Of a stretch of 64,000 nt of DNA, positions 1 to 11,100 are shown piece after piece. This DNA comes from Sphaerolaimus hirsutus (taxonomy: Eukaryota; Nematoda; Chromadorea; Monhysterida; Sphaerolaimidae), in NCBI GenBank assembly GCA_964036195.1, contig OZ038452.1, positions 27,291,785-27,355,784 on the forward strand, in the 5' to 3' direction. Both the position numbers and the translations under genes were made by a program. Under the pieces are notes generated by a model. That model was given only the letters and a program-made list of their open reading frames with translations. It made no database searches and was not told the DNA's origin. Numbering within the stretch: the stretch's first letter is position 1; the number at the start of each line of letters is the position of its first letter.

Positions 1-81
1 GAAACCCTTGGGGTGCAGAATATGTACAATTCTGCATGAAAAGAATCAGCATCACTGTTCACACTGGCCCTGTGCTGGTGC

Positions 82-586
82 CAGGGGTATCTTGAATTTT
101 GACCCTCCGAGTGGTTGGATAGATAGCAAATCGCTCCTCCGGAGGGATAGATAGCTGGAAAATTTTCTGGGGGGGTTGGGACGGTTTGGGGGGGGGGGGT
201 TGTGGTGGATCGATATATAGGCCTTTTCGGGGCATAGAAGGAAGAAAAGGGAGAATAATCGCTAAAAGTAGGTATAAAATAGCTCAAAATGGGTATACAA
301 GAGCATATAGTACTTAAAATAGCTGAAAATAGGCAGTTAGACGCATGAACCAGTGATTTTGGAGGTGAAAATCTATATATAGGTATGAAAAATAGCGATT
401 TTGAGCGAAAATTGGGGTATAGTTTCTGAAAAATCGCTCCAGATAGGTAGATAGCTGGGCGATTTGGGGGGGGGGGGGTTAGGGGGTAGTAGCCCAAAAT
501 TTTGCCTCCGGGATAGATAGCTAGCTGAGCGGCCTCCGGGATAGATAGCTGGGCGGTTTGGGGGGGGCCCCCATTCGAGACCCCCG
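82..586 (-). mobile_element. hAT-like MITE (CAGGGGT family)
   Basis: The ends are CAGGGGT and a matching inverted end, flanked by a perfect 8-bp target duplication GCTGGTGC at 74-81 and 587-594. The orthologous site in repeat copy 2 (near 33560) has a single, unfilled copy of the target. The interior has G/C homopolymers and runs of ctatctatc or its complement. There is no transposase, so the element is non-autonomous. An 8-bp duplication is the hallmark of the hAT superfamily. Confidence 0.85.
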
Positions 587-1291
587 GCTGGTGCACATGT
601 AAACCCGGTACACAAGAGGGGCCATTTTCCTGCTTTTTCCATCACACTGACATTTTATATATAAATTGGCCCTCTGTCAATTCTGTATAATATTCTGAAT
701 AATGTGCCCATCGCTCTATATGTATGTCTATTTACATACATATTATTATAGCAATTTTTTATACCAACGCCAATGACATTAGTGCCATGAAATGATACAA
801 TTCATAACCATGTAGGTAAAATTGTTAGGGGGGGGGGGTGAGCATCACCCACCCATTCACCTGGCTCTGTGAACAAACAGACCCCCCCCCACTTGAAAAT
901 CCTGTACATGTCCTCGGCGCCCCAATCACTGGGTTTTCATGTGCGCCGGGTTTTAGTCATTTACACCGTTTATATGCGCGCTTCTCCAGTTTCCGTGCAC
1001 ATGTGTCTGGGGCGCAATTAAGATACAAGTAGCAGTACAAAATTTGTTCTTCATATATTTATATCGAGCACCGAGAAAAACATCCCGCCAAAAATGTACA
1101 TGCATCACTAACGAAGGCACCCCAAGAAACATAACAACGTAGACTATCTTGAGCCCATAATACATTACCCACCACACATGTGTACACATAAAAGCATTGG
1201 AAGAACGGGTGATCTTGAGTAAAGTAAGTATAATTCAAAATAATCTCAGAAAATCTATCAAAAATAAAAATAAAATTCAATTACCCTGAGA

Positions 1292-1708
1292 TAGGGTTCA
1301 AACGGGATCACGATCCCGATCCCGGATCCCGTGAAATTCCGGGATTTAGCAGTCCCGATCCCGATCCCGAAACTTTTCAAATCCCGATCCCGATCCCGAG
1401 CAACTCCAAAGTCCGGGATCCCGATCCCGGAAAAATTAGTGGAAATTATAAAACGTGAAAAAACGACATTTTTGTATGCAAAAATGTGAACGCAAACCCC
1501 CAGCGTCCATTTTATGCCACTTTTCTGGCATCCAACAGTGTTTTTAGACCTTTATGAACAACTGTGGATGCCAAAACATTGGCCAAAATCTCTATCCCAA
1601 GACCCCAATCCCGATCCCGTGACCTCAATCCCGGCAAATCCCGATCCCGAAATCTCAAAAAACCAATCCCGATCCCGATCCCGAAAAGTCAATCCCGTTT
1701 GAACCCTA
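1292..1708. mobile_element. hAT-like MITE with CCCGAT tandem interior
   Basis: The terminal inverted repeat TAGGGTTCAAACGGGATC is flanked by the 8-bp duplication CCCTGAGA (1284-1291 and 1709-1716). The interior consists of short tandem runs of cccgat with a unique core. A second copy, with its own 8-bp duplication, is at 21719-22338. The site is empty in repeat copy 2 near 34660. Confidence 0.82.
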
Positions 1709-1740
1709 CCCTGAGAAGAGAATACCTAAAAAAAACTATA

Positions 1741-2156
1741 TACCGTATTTCCTCGAAATACCCCCGGGGGGTTTATTGTTTCAGAGTGAGAATTTTGAGG
1801 GGGGTTAAACGAGGGGGGGTTTATTATTTCGCCAAAATTTTTTTGAAATCCCAGTACTAAACTGTAATCTGAAACGTACGCAGACGTCGAAAAATGCAAC
1901 AAAACCAGCCATTTATAAGACTCTAAAGACATTTATAAGTGTGTAGACGTACAAACACTGTTCTCACATAACAGAGTCATCGTTTTTAACGTGTGTTCTG
2001 CATTGCAAGGATGACAAACCGCAGCCTTTGTCATTTACGTTCTCTATACACTAAATTTGGGGGGGTATTTCGAGGGGGGGGGGGTATTTCGAGGGGGGGG
2101 GGGTATTTCGAGGGGGGGGGGGTATTTCGAGGGGGGTATTTCGAGGAAATACGGTA
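1741..2156. mobile_element. MITE, TACCGTATTTCC family
   Basis: It starts TACCGTATTTCCTCGAA and ends with the reverse complement. The interior is dominated by runs of G (up to 10) separated by tatttcga, with a central unique segment shared by other copies. It is absent from the matching place in repeat copy 2. It has no coding capacity. Confidence 0.85.
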
Positions 2157-2269
2157 AATTAAGTTTTTATATTTTCTGACATGTTTGAAAATCCCTCAGA
2201 GAAAAAATATCCTTAAAAACATACATATAAGAAACCGCTCAGGTATTTTTATATTTTCTGATATTTGTA

Positions 2270-4310
2270 AAATAAACACCTTCCCGGTCACGTCCGGCAG
2301 CCATTTTTTGATTTTACTTCTTATCTCCAGTTCTAGGGCGCCCCAGAGGCTGAAACTTGGGGGAGATATTGGCGCAACCACCCTCTACTTTGCATGAATT
2401 GGGGGGTCGCGGAAATCCCTCTAAGGGTGGGTCGCCCTAAGTGCAAATTTTTTTGTGGCTTTTTTGGTGTCCCACAGCAGGTCCGGCACCCGCTGATTTC
2501 TGAGCTGTGGGAGGGGTATAAATCTAAAATTTTGGGGATGTGTTTCCAACACCACTCCCCTACTATACACTATTCAATAATGTGAGATTAATGTGAAAAA
2601 TTTCTCAAAATTCGCTTATTCTCTAAAAAACACCACACCCCAATAGATGGATGACAAAAAAATTCACTTTTTGGAACTTTTTTATTAGACACTTGAAGAG
2701 CTGGTTTACGATACTTGAAAGGGAACGGTTTGATGTTTGAAGTTGTGTAAAGAACCATAGCTCTTAAATGCATGCATTGCAAAAATTACTTGGGGGGAAT
2801 TTCAAAGTGTAAATTTTGTAAATTTTTGTTCCTGCAATGATGTCATAAAATTCACCCTAAGTAAATTTTGCAATGCAGGCATTTTAGAGGTATGGTTCGT
2901 TACATAACTTTAAACATCAAACCGTTCCCTTTAAAGTATCGTAAACCAGCTCTTTAAGTGTCTAATAAAAAGTTACAAAAAGTGAATTTTTTGTCATCCA
3001 TCTATTGGGGAGTGATGTTGTTTTAGAGAATAAGCGAATTTTTGAGAAATTTTTCACATTAATCTCACATTATTGAATAGTGTATAGTAGGGGAGTGGTG
3101 TTGGTAACACATCCCCAAAATTTTATATTTATATCCCTCCCACAGCTCAGAAATCAGCGGGTGCCGGACCTGCTGTGGGACACCAAAAAAGCCAAAAAAA
3201 ACNNNNNNNNNNNNNNNNNNNNNNNNNNNNNNNNNNNNNNNNNNNNNNNNNNNNNNNNNNNNNNNNNNNNNNNNNNNNNNNNNNNNNNNNNNNNNNNNNN
3301 NNNNNNNNNNNNNNNNNNNNNNNNNNNNNNNNNNNNNNNNNNNNNNNNNNNNNNNNNNNNNNNNNNNNNNNNNNNNNNNNNNNNNNNNNNNNNNNNNNNN
3401 NNAACGGTAGAATGCAAATTTCACTTTAAACCATTTTTTTTGTTTCACACTTACAAAGTTGGTTTACAAAGTTCACTAGAGAATGGTCTAAGGTTCAAAG
3501 TTATGTAAACAACATAACCTCTAAAATGCCTCCATAAGGAAATTTACTTGGGGTGAATTCTATGATGTCAAAATGATGTCATTTCATGAACAAAATTTGA
3601 CACAATTTTCACTTTTTCATTCACCCCAAATAAATTTCCTTATGGAAGCATTTTAGAGGTTATGTTGTTTACATAACTTTGAACCTTAGACCCTCCCCTA
3701 GTGAACTTTGTTTTAAGTGTGATACAAAAAATTGGTTTAAAGTGAAATTTTCAGTCTGCTGTTTATGGGACAGGGTGGGTGCCCTACTGAAAAAAAATTT
3801 TATGAGCAGAACTACGGTTCAAATCTGATTCAATTTTATATCAGGTATGTTCTCACAAACTTTTTTTGTAGTGCAGTTGGGTGGCGAACTTGTTTCTGAC
3901 ACTTGGGCTGTTCTTAAAAAAATATCAATTTCATATGCAGTGACCCATGCTTTAGTGGGTCGTCGGCAGCCACCCCACTGGTGTATTGTGAGGGGGGTTG
4001 TTGGCAAGACATCCCCCAAATTTCAGCTGTCTACCGCCCGCACAGCTGGAGATATAGCCTTCAAAGTGTAGCTAATCAAGTGGGTGGTGAACTTGCTTGG
4101 GACACCAAAAACGCCACAAAAATTGTTGCATATAGGGCGACCCACCCTGTAGTGAGTCGCCGCACCTCCCCCCATTGTTGGGTAGTAAGGGGGTCTTACA
4201 ACTTTATATATACAAAGTTTCAGCGTTTTAACACCCCCATGGACGGAGATATTGCGTTCGAAATGAAATAAAAAAATGGGTGGTGAACTTGTCCGGGAAG
4301 GTGTTTATTT
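2270..4310. mobile_element. Compound foldback element, about 2 kb, containing the gap
   Basis: The outer inverted ends are AAATAAACACCTTCCCGG at 2270 and its complement ending at 4310. Inside are successive palindromes: about 2450-2830 folds back on 2830-3200, and about 3410-3590 folds back on 3600-3780. Degenerate repeats of a 'gggtggcgaacttg' type unit fill 3870-4290. Two hundred unknown bases (3203-3402) interrupt it, which is usual for an assembly stalling in a palindrome. I see no transposase. Confidence 0.6.
3203..3402. other. Assembly gap (200 N)
   Basis: A run of 200 N inside the foldback element. Any open frame crossing it is meaningless. The true length of missing sequence is unknown, because 200 looks like a placeholder. 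Confidence 0.99.
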
Positions 4311-5104
4311 TTGTCACATACCCAGGGTGCCGTTCAACATCGTTCACAGAGGTGCATTGTGTGTATAAAATGCGATTGCCTCGGGACTCTGCGCTTTGGT
4401 TCAATTCCTACTGCAATTTGATCCCTTTGGATGACTGTTCCCTTTGAGATGGCAAAATATATTCGAAAATTTTTATTTAAAAAATATTTTTGTCGTCGTC
4501 TCAGACTCAGTCAGTGTTGATGTCTCATTTTAAACAAATACAAAATTAGCAAACAGCTTTACTTTTTTTCTAATATACCTAATAACAAGCAGAAATGTAT
4601 ACGCCTTGGAAAGTTATTCAAATAACATTTATAATATTGAAATATGTATTAAAATAAAACTAATACCGTATTTCCTCGAAAAACCCCTCAGGGTTTTTTT
4701 CAGAGTGAGAATTTTGGGGTGGGGTTAAATGGGGGAGGGTAGGAAATACTTCAAAAGTTTTCAAAAATGACAACCAATTTTTTCAATAGTATAAATACTT
4801 TTTTGTGTTTGCCATCGCAATGTACAAGTGGCATAATGGCTGTAGAGCATGCAAGGTGCCAATATATTTTCAAATCATTTATTGAGCAGTTATTAACCTT
4901 TAAGAAAGTTCAAGCAACATGATTTGTATGATTTTTATCCCGCAGGAACAAATACAGGAAGCATCCATTTCCCAGAAGACACGATCTCAGAATGTTATAC
5001 ATCCAATGTGGCATTTCATCAACATTGGAATATTTCCAGTTGACATTTTTGTTTCCATTTTTTTCGTAGATTTTTTTCATAAAAAGCCACAAAGGAACTT
5101 ACAG
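4311..5104. other. No gene recognised; intronic or 5' sequence of SLC6 gene
   Basis: AT-rich non-coding sequence. It includes a truncated TACCGTATTTCC-family fragment at about 4664-4745. Exons for transmembrane segments 1-3 of the SLC6 gene should lie upstream of 5105, but I could not find them in 1-5104. They are probably beyond the left edge. A weak exon-like frame at about 4945-5035 was considered and not accepted. Confidence 0.5.
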
Positions 5105-8100
5105 GAATTTCTTGTATCACGAGCATGGAACCCAGTGCCAAATGTGCATGTTTGCAGCTGAAAACTCTAATGACATTTATTGTATCGATGGCAGTGAATA
5201 TTGGTCGCATGCGAGATTCAAGGAAAAAGACCCGTGCGTGGATGTTCCAATAGTTGTGAGTCGCTTTTTCACAGATTTTCAACACTACTGAATCATTGGC
5301 GGAATAATGACCCTAGGGCATTTTTTGAGGGTTTTCAAAATTATATTCACTTATTAATATTAATATTAATTAATATTAATATTATTATTATTAATATTAC
5401 TTCTGCTGTAAAGTGGAAATAGCTGCAGACTGGGGTGTAAAAAACTTTTAGGCCGGAATTAGAGCTCAGCGTTGATTCGACGTGAAATGATGACGTGAAA
5501 TGACGTCGTGAAATTAATTACACGAGTGTGGATCATGCTACGGGTCTACAATTTTCTAAGGATAATATATGAATCAATACCTTAATCGTGTCCAATACTG
5601 AGTGTTATCAGCCACAACTAGAGCGAATTGAAAAATTCAATTTTTATCATTTCACGTCATCATTTCACGTCGTCATTTCACGTCATCATTTCACGTCGAA
5701 TCGACGCTGAGCTCGAATTCCCGCTTTACAGGGAATTGAGCATGGGAAGATAGAGATTTTTTCAGCTGCTGAAAAATGAAAGGTGTAAATTTTTCATTTG
5801 GAAAATGGAAATTGTTCACCTGCTAGAAAACGGAAAAAGGGGGGGAAAGCCAGAAAAATGGAAATGGAAAAGCAAACATTTTTCCAGAAAACGGAATATG
5901 GAAAGGTTTAAATTTCGCCTGAGTAAAACGTAAATGGTAAACAGAAAGTTGACACTGTACTGGGGCCAGTCCCGCAAGTTGACAAGTGCTCTACTCTTGA
6001 CTCTCGACTTGACCTTTGACTTTGCTCTTGACTTTTAACTTGACTCTTGACTTTGTCATTTGCGGAACCGGCAAGTGACAAAGCCAAGAGTCAAGAGCAA
6101 AGTAAAGAGTCAAGTGAAGACTCAAAAGTAAATCACTTGTCAACTTTTTGTACTGGCCCCCGGAGACACAAATATTTATTGGCGCTATGCCAATTTGCAT
6201 ATCAAAATAACTGGTCCAGAATTACAATATACCGTCTTTATTCTAAAAGAAGGGCGCACTTCTATTTTTTTCGTCAACTTTTTTACCCGCCCTTCTATTG
6301 GAGACACCCTTCTATTGGAGACTGCCCTTCAATTTTTTCGCCATTATTTCAGCGAAATTTTTTCACGTTCTGCAAAGGTTTTTCAAGGTGTTACGTCAGA
6401 GACAGTTCATATATTGATGATTTGTAGTTTTCAATCAACATTTTATGTGTAAAAAGCACCAAATCAATGGACAAAAGACACTAAAGTATTTACAGAGTCC
6501 GCTGATATTTTTAATTTTTTCATGCATCTGGCACAATTCCAGCACTTTGTGTACCTTCTATTGGAGACCGCCCTTCTATTTTTTTTCATGGTCAAAATTA
6601 AGTCGAAAAAGTGTACGTTCTTTGGGAGACCCGCCCTTCTATTAGAAGAAATATGGTAGCACTAACAAGTCACTCTAAATACCGTATTTCCTCGATTTAC
6701 CATCCCCCCTTGAATGAACCCCCCCCCCTCGAAATACCCCCAGGTGTTTTCGAGCTGGGGAAAAAATAAACCCCCCTCGAAATACCCCCCGTCTGGAATG
6801 ATGTACACCATGTATGCAATGTACATGATGTATTTATTTGTACCAGTTTCCATCGCACATACACATATAAATACATCAATTTATATACAGATATATATTA
6901 ATGTACAGATGTACGTCTGTATGCCCCGATATGTCCTATTACTTACCTTTATTACCGGTTTTGTGTATGAAAAGCATATTCTTTACTATGAATTTCAAGA
7001 AAATTTCTGACGAAATAATAACCCCCCCCCCCTCGAAAACGCCCCCCCCCCCTTCGAAATACCCCCCCCCCCCTCAAAATTTCCACTCTGAAAAAATAAA
7101 CCCGCTGGGGGTATTTCAAGGAAATACGGTATCTAGTTTATATAATAATAAATACATGCATTTCAGGATCCCGGCGGCAATGTCTCGTGTACAGGGGGCA
7201 ACTCTACCCCATTCGCAAACCAGCCTGTCTTTGTGAAGGTTGTAGAGAGCTATAAAAAGTCTGAAATCGACCGGAAACTCAATTTTCGTTTGGAATCGCT
7301 GCTGGTACAGAATTATATGCTCATGTGGCTGGGCATAACTGGATTTTGCATATTGGGTTAGTATTTGAATGTGGGAAATACAAATAGGTATAGAATGAAT
7401 TCCGAAATACAGGTAAAATGTATTTCTGTAAATCCTTGAATAAGTGGGCAAAACTCTCTACAAGTACCTAGTAGCGGCCTGCAAGTAAATACCGTATTAC
7501 CTCGAAATTCCCCCAGGGGGTTTATTATTTCGCCAGCAAATTTTCAGGCGGGCTAATTCGAGGGGGGTCTATTATTTCGCCAGAAATTTTGTGAAATTCT
7601 ACGTACTGAGGTATAGAAAAATCAAGCAATTACATAGACGTATAATATATGTGTTCATAGACGTAAAATGAATGTAGGTATATATTTACGCATAAACCCC
7701 TGCCCTAACGTCACTCAGTCATTGGTTTCAATGTGAGTTCTGCATCATACAGATCACAAACTGCGGTATTTGCCGTGTACCTACATTCTCTTTACACTAA
7801 ACTTGGGTGGTGGTATTTCGAGGGGGGGGGGATTTATTATTGCCTCAGAGGAATTTTAGGGAGGAGTATTTAGAGGGGGGATTTATTATTTCCTCAGCGG
7901 AATTTTAGGGAGGAGTATTTAGAGGGGGGTTAATTCAAGGGGGGTTAACTCGAGGTAATACGGTATGCAAGTACGCACCTCAACCTAAGCCCCGGCTAGC
8001 ATTGAGAAATTGCTGATTTTCAATACAGCATAAATCAACTTAATCGCGGACAATTTCTCAAATTTTAATTTTAAGTCACGTGATGAGAAAAGTTGTAGGT

Positions 8101-11100
8101 AAGTTATTAAAATATGTAATTAAATCTATCTGATGTGGACTTATTCAAGAATTTATGGTATAGTGCTCAGATTTTACCTAGAAAGCAAAACTATATAAAT
8201 TGGCAAATTCGGATGGTGCAGTTCATTTTTAGAGGCGTGATAATTTGACACTGACATTTTTCAGGTTTGCAAAACAACAGTGCCCTGATCTATTTCACAA
8301 TGGGCATGCCTTTTGTCCTGTTATTGTCCCTGGAAGCCTGGCTGGTGTCAATTCCACAAGTTGACAAGTGATGAGAAAAGTTGTAAGTGTCAAGTTGTAA
8401 GTAGTAAATATGTCAAGTGATGAGTGAGATAATATAGAAATAGTGCAAAATTGCACTTGCCTCAGGCGGGAATCAAACCCACACCTCTCGTATAGAACAC
8501 GAGTGCCCTAACCACGAGACTACAGAGGCGGCTGGACTCTTCACTGTTAGGGGCTGACATGCTGCGGCGGCAATGCCCTTAACAATATCTTGCAGTAAAT
8601 TTCAAGATAAAACGTGCCTCTGCTTGCCACTTCTAAGTATTTGTTACTTATCTTTCTACTCACAACTTTACTTATCACTTTCCATTTTCTATCACTTATT
8701 TACTTGTGGAATTTTTCCCAGGACAATATGGGTGGCTCGAAGGCTGCCTTAGAAGTTTTCTGGTCTCTAAATTGGGAAGAGTTTTTGAATTATCATGTTA
8801 GCGATTTGTTTTGAGATTACCTATTCTGACACTTTTACAAGCACAAGCAGCAAATTCGACTGAAAATTAATCTGCTGTGGGAATTTTTTGAATTTTGCAT
8901 GACATTTTACAGGGTGCGGGACTGGCCTCGGATGCGGTTTTGTCCGTCGGGGCGGGCGTTTATTCCGTCCCATTCACAGCAAAAAATGGATCCGTGAAGC
9001 GTGTGGAAGCGGCCTGGATGCGCGTGAAGCGGCGCGCTTCCACACGCTTCCACACGCTTCCACCAACATCACGAAAATTTCAGTGAAGTGTCTTCCACAC
9101 GCTTCACCTAGCTTCACCACGCGCTTCACGCGCATCCAAAAATGTGGAAGACACTTCACGGCGCTGGCGCTTCCACACGCTTCCCGTACTTATACATTTG
9201 TGTGGGAGCACCATGTAAGGAAGCGTGAAGTGCCTTCACGCTGATTTTCGTTATGTGTGTGGAAGCGCCGGCTTGCTTGGTGAAGCGTCAGGAAGTGTCT
9301 GGCGTGAAGACACTTCCCGACGCTTCACCGCGCATCCACACACCCATTATTTGCTGTGATTGTAAACCCATAATATTCAGGCACACTTTTCATGTTGGGT
9401 GTGTTGGCGTGAAGACACTTCCCGACGCTTCACCGCGCATCCACACACCCATTTTTTGCTGTGAAAAGCTTTTTTTACTAAATAAAAGGTCACTGAAAAT
9501 TCACCGAGACGGTTATTTTCATATTTGAATGAAACGTTGAGAACGGAGAAAAACCTCATGTCAGCCCACTTTCCATCATATATTTTTCATTCGAATTAGA
9601 AAATAACATCTAATTATATCAGCTTAAATTTTTACCTTTACGGTGTATCTCAACTATTGATACTGTGTATCACACTGTGAACTATATTTCATGATGCATA
9701 TTTGAGGCACCCTGTAAGTTCATGATCTAAAAATGCATTCCCATGATCCATTGCAGATCAACATGCACAAACCGCACAAATCTCTTGTGCAAACAAAATG
9801 GTCATTGGTCAGCCAAAATGACCGTATTTTTAAATCGACCCTTTTTTCACCCAACCTAATTACACCCCCCCCCCCATGTGGCAGCAATGGACAACGGCTA
9901 TAATTCAAGTGCTATTTTCATCCAACATCCAAACCGGGGCGTTGATCATCTACGCGAGCTACGCCAAGCGGTCGTGCAACATTTTCACCAGTTCTCTGAT
10001 TGCAATCAGTGTGTGAGTTGGTATACATGAGTGTGAATGAAGCTTGAAGTGTCGTGTTAAGGCACACATCTCAGACAAAGTTAAAAAATCCTCTGGAATT
10101 GTCTGCAGGGTTTAAGTCTGCAGGTTTTAACTCTGAAGTTTTAACTCTTAACTTTTCATTTTGCGGAACTGGCCCCAGGTCATCTGACATTTCACTTGTC
10201 ACAAAATTACGTAAAGTGGTGGAAAATATAAATGAGAAAATCACTTAATTGTATTTTACCGATCCCATGTGCAAGCTGTTTGGCTTTCATCTTGTGTGAG
10301 GGTGCCCCCAAGTATTTACTATATGAAGGGTGTGCTTCTAAAAGTACCGATCTACAAATTTTTCAAATTTGAGTTAGGACCATTTTTGGGGTCCCCATAA
10401 ACATACGCTATATAATATATAAGAACAAAATATATAATATGTGGGGGGTGCGAAATTCAATTTTGAGATATGGGGGGTCGAAAAAAGCAAAAAAATCGCA
10501 AAATACGGTTTTTGAAATTTTAAAAGTACCGATCTACAAGCTTTTTCAGCTTTTGTGTCTTTAAAAGTACCGATCTACACACTTTTTTCAAAATTGTTCT
10601 TTGAAATGTACCGATCTGCACATTATTTTTTGTGCTTCTAAAAGTACCTACCGTATTACCTCGAATTATCCCCCCCCTTGAATTAACCCCTCCCTCGAAT
10701 TAACCCCCCCTCAAAATGGGCTGGGGAAATAATAAACCCCCCCTCGAAATACCCCCCCTCCGGAATGATGTACATCATGTATGCAATGTACATGATGTAA
10801 TTATTACTACTTGTTTGCATCGCATCTACACTTATACGCTCATTTGTGTACAGATGCACATCTATAGCCCCAATATAACCTATTTTCTCACGTTTATGAC
10901 CGTTTTTGTGTAAGAAAAACCGTACTTCACTATGAAAAACCCTACTTCTTTACTATGAATTTCACGAAAATTTCTGACGAAATAATAAACCCCCCCCTCG
11001 AATAAACCCCCCCCTCGAATTAACCCCCCCTCAAATTTTGCTGGCGAAATAATAAACCCCCATGGGGGTATTTCGAGGTAATACGGTATGTCAGATTGGC

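Larger units (their letters stand above)
1..2270. repeat. Dispersed repeat, copy 1 (interrupted)
   Basis: Non-coding sequence that reappears at 33485-34830 in the same order and strand with high identity. Copy 1 is interrupted by three insertions absent from copy 2 (82-586, 1292-1708, 1741-2156), and copy 2 has one insertion absent here (33700-34094). I see no coding potential. The duplicated part ends where the 2270-4310 element begins. Confidence 0.8.

Noticed and set aside
4944..5040. Candidate exon with TNTGSIHFPEDTISECY
   Set aside because: Plausible residues, but no donor in the right phase to join the exon at 5105, and two other frames are equally open.
8913..9086. Exon-like frame starting GAGLASDAVLSVGAG
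   Set aside because: It looked like an SLC6 TM3, but its first 20 bases are the end of a CCCTGTAAA-family element and its 3' part runs into the 8973-9465 MITE. The exons at 8722-8796 and 9885-10012 join in phase without it.
9040..9460. CRISPR-like array of short repeats
   Set aside because: Irregular spacing, both orientations and eukaryotic context; these are transposon subterminal repeats.
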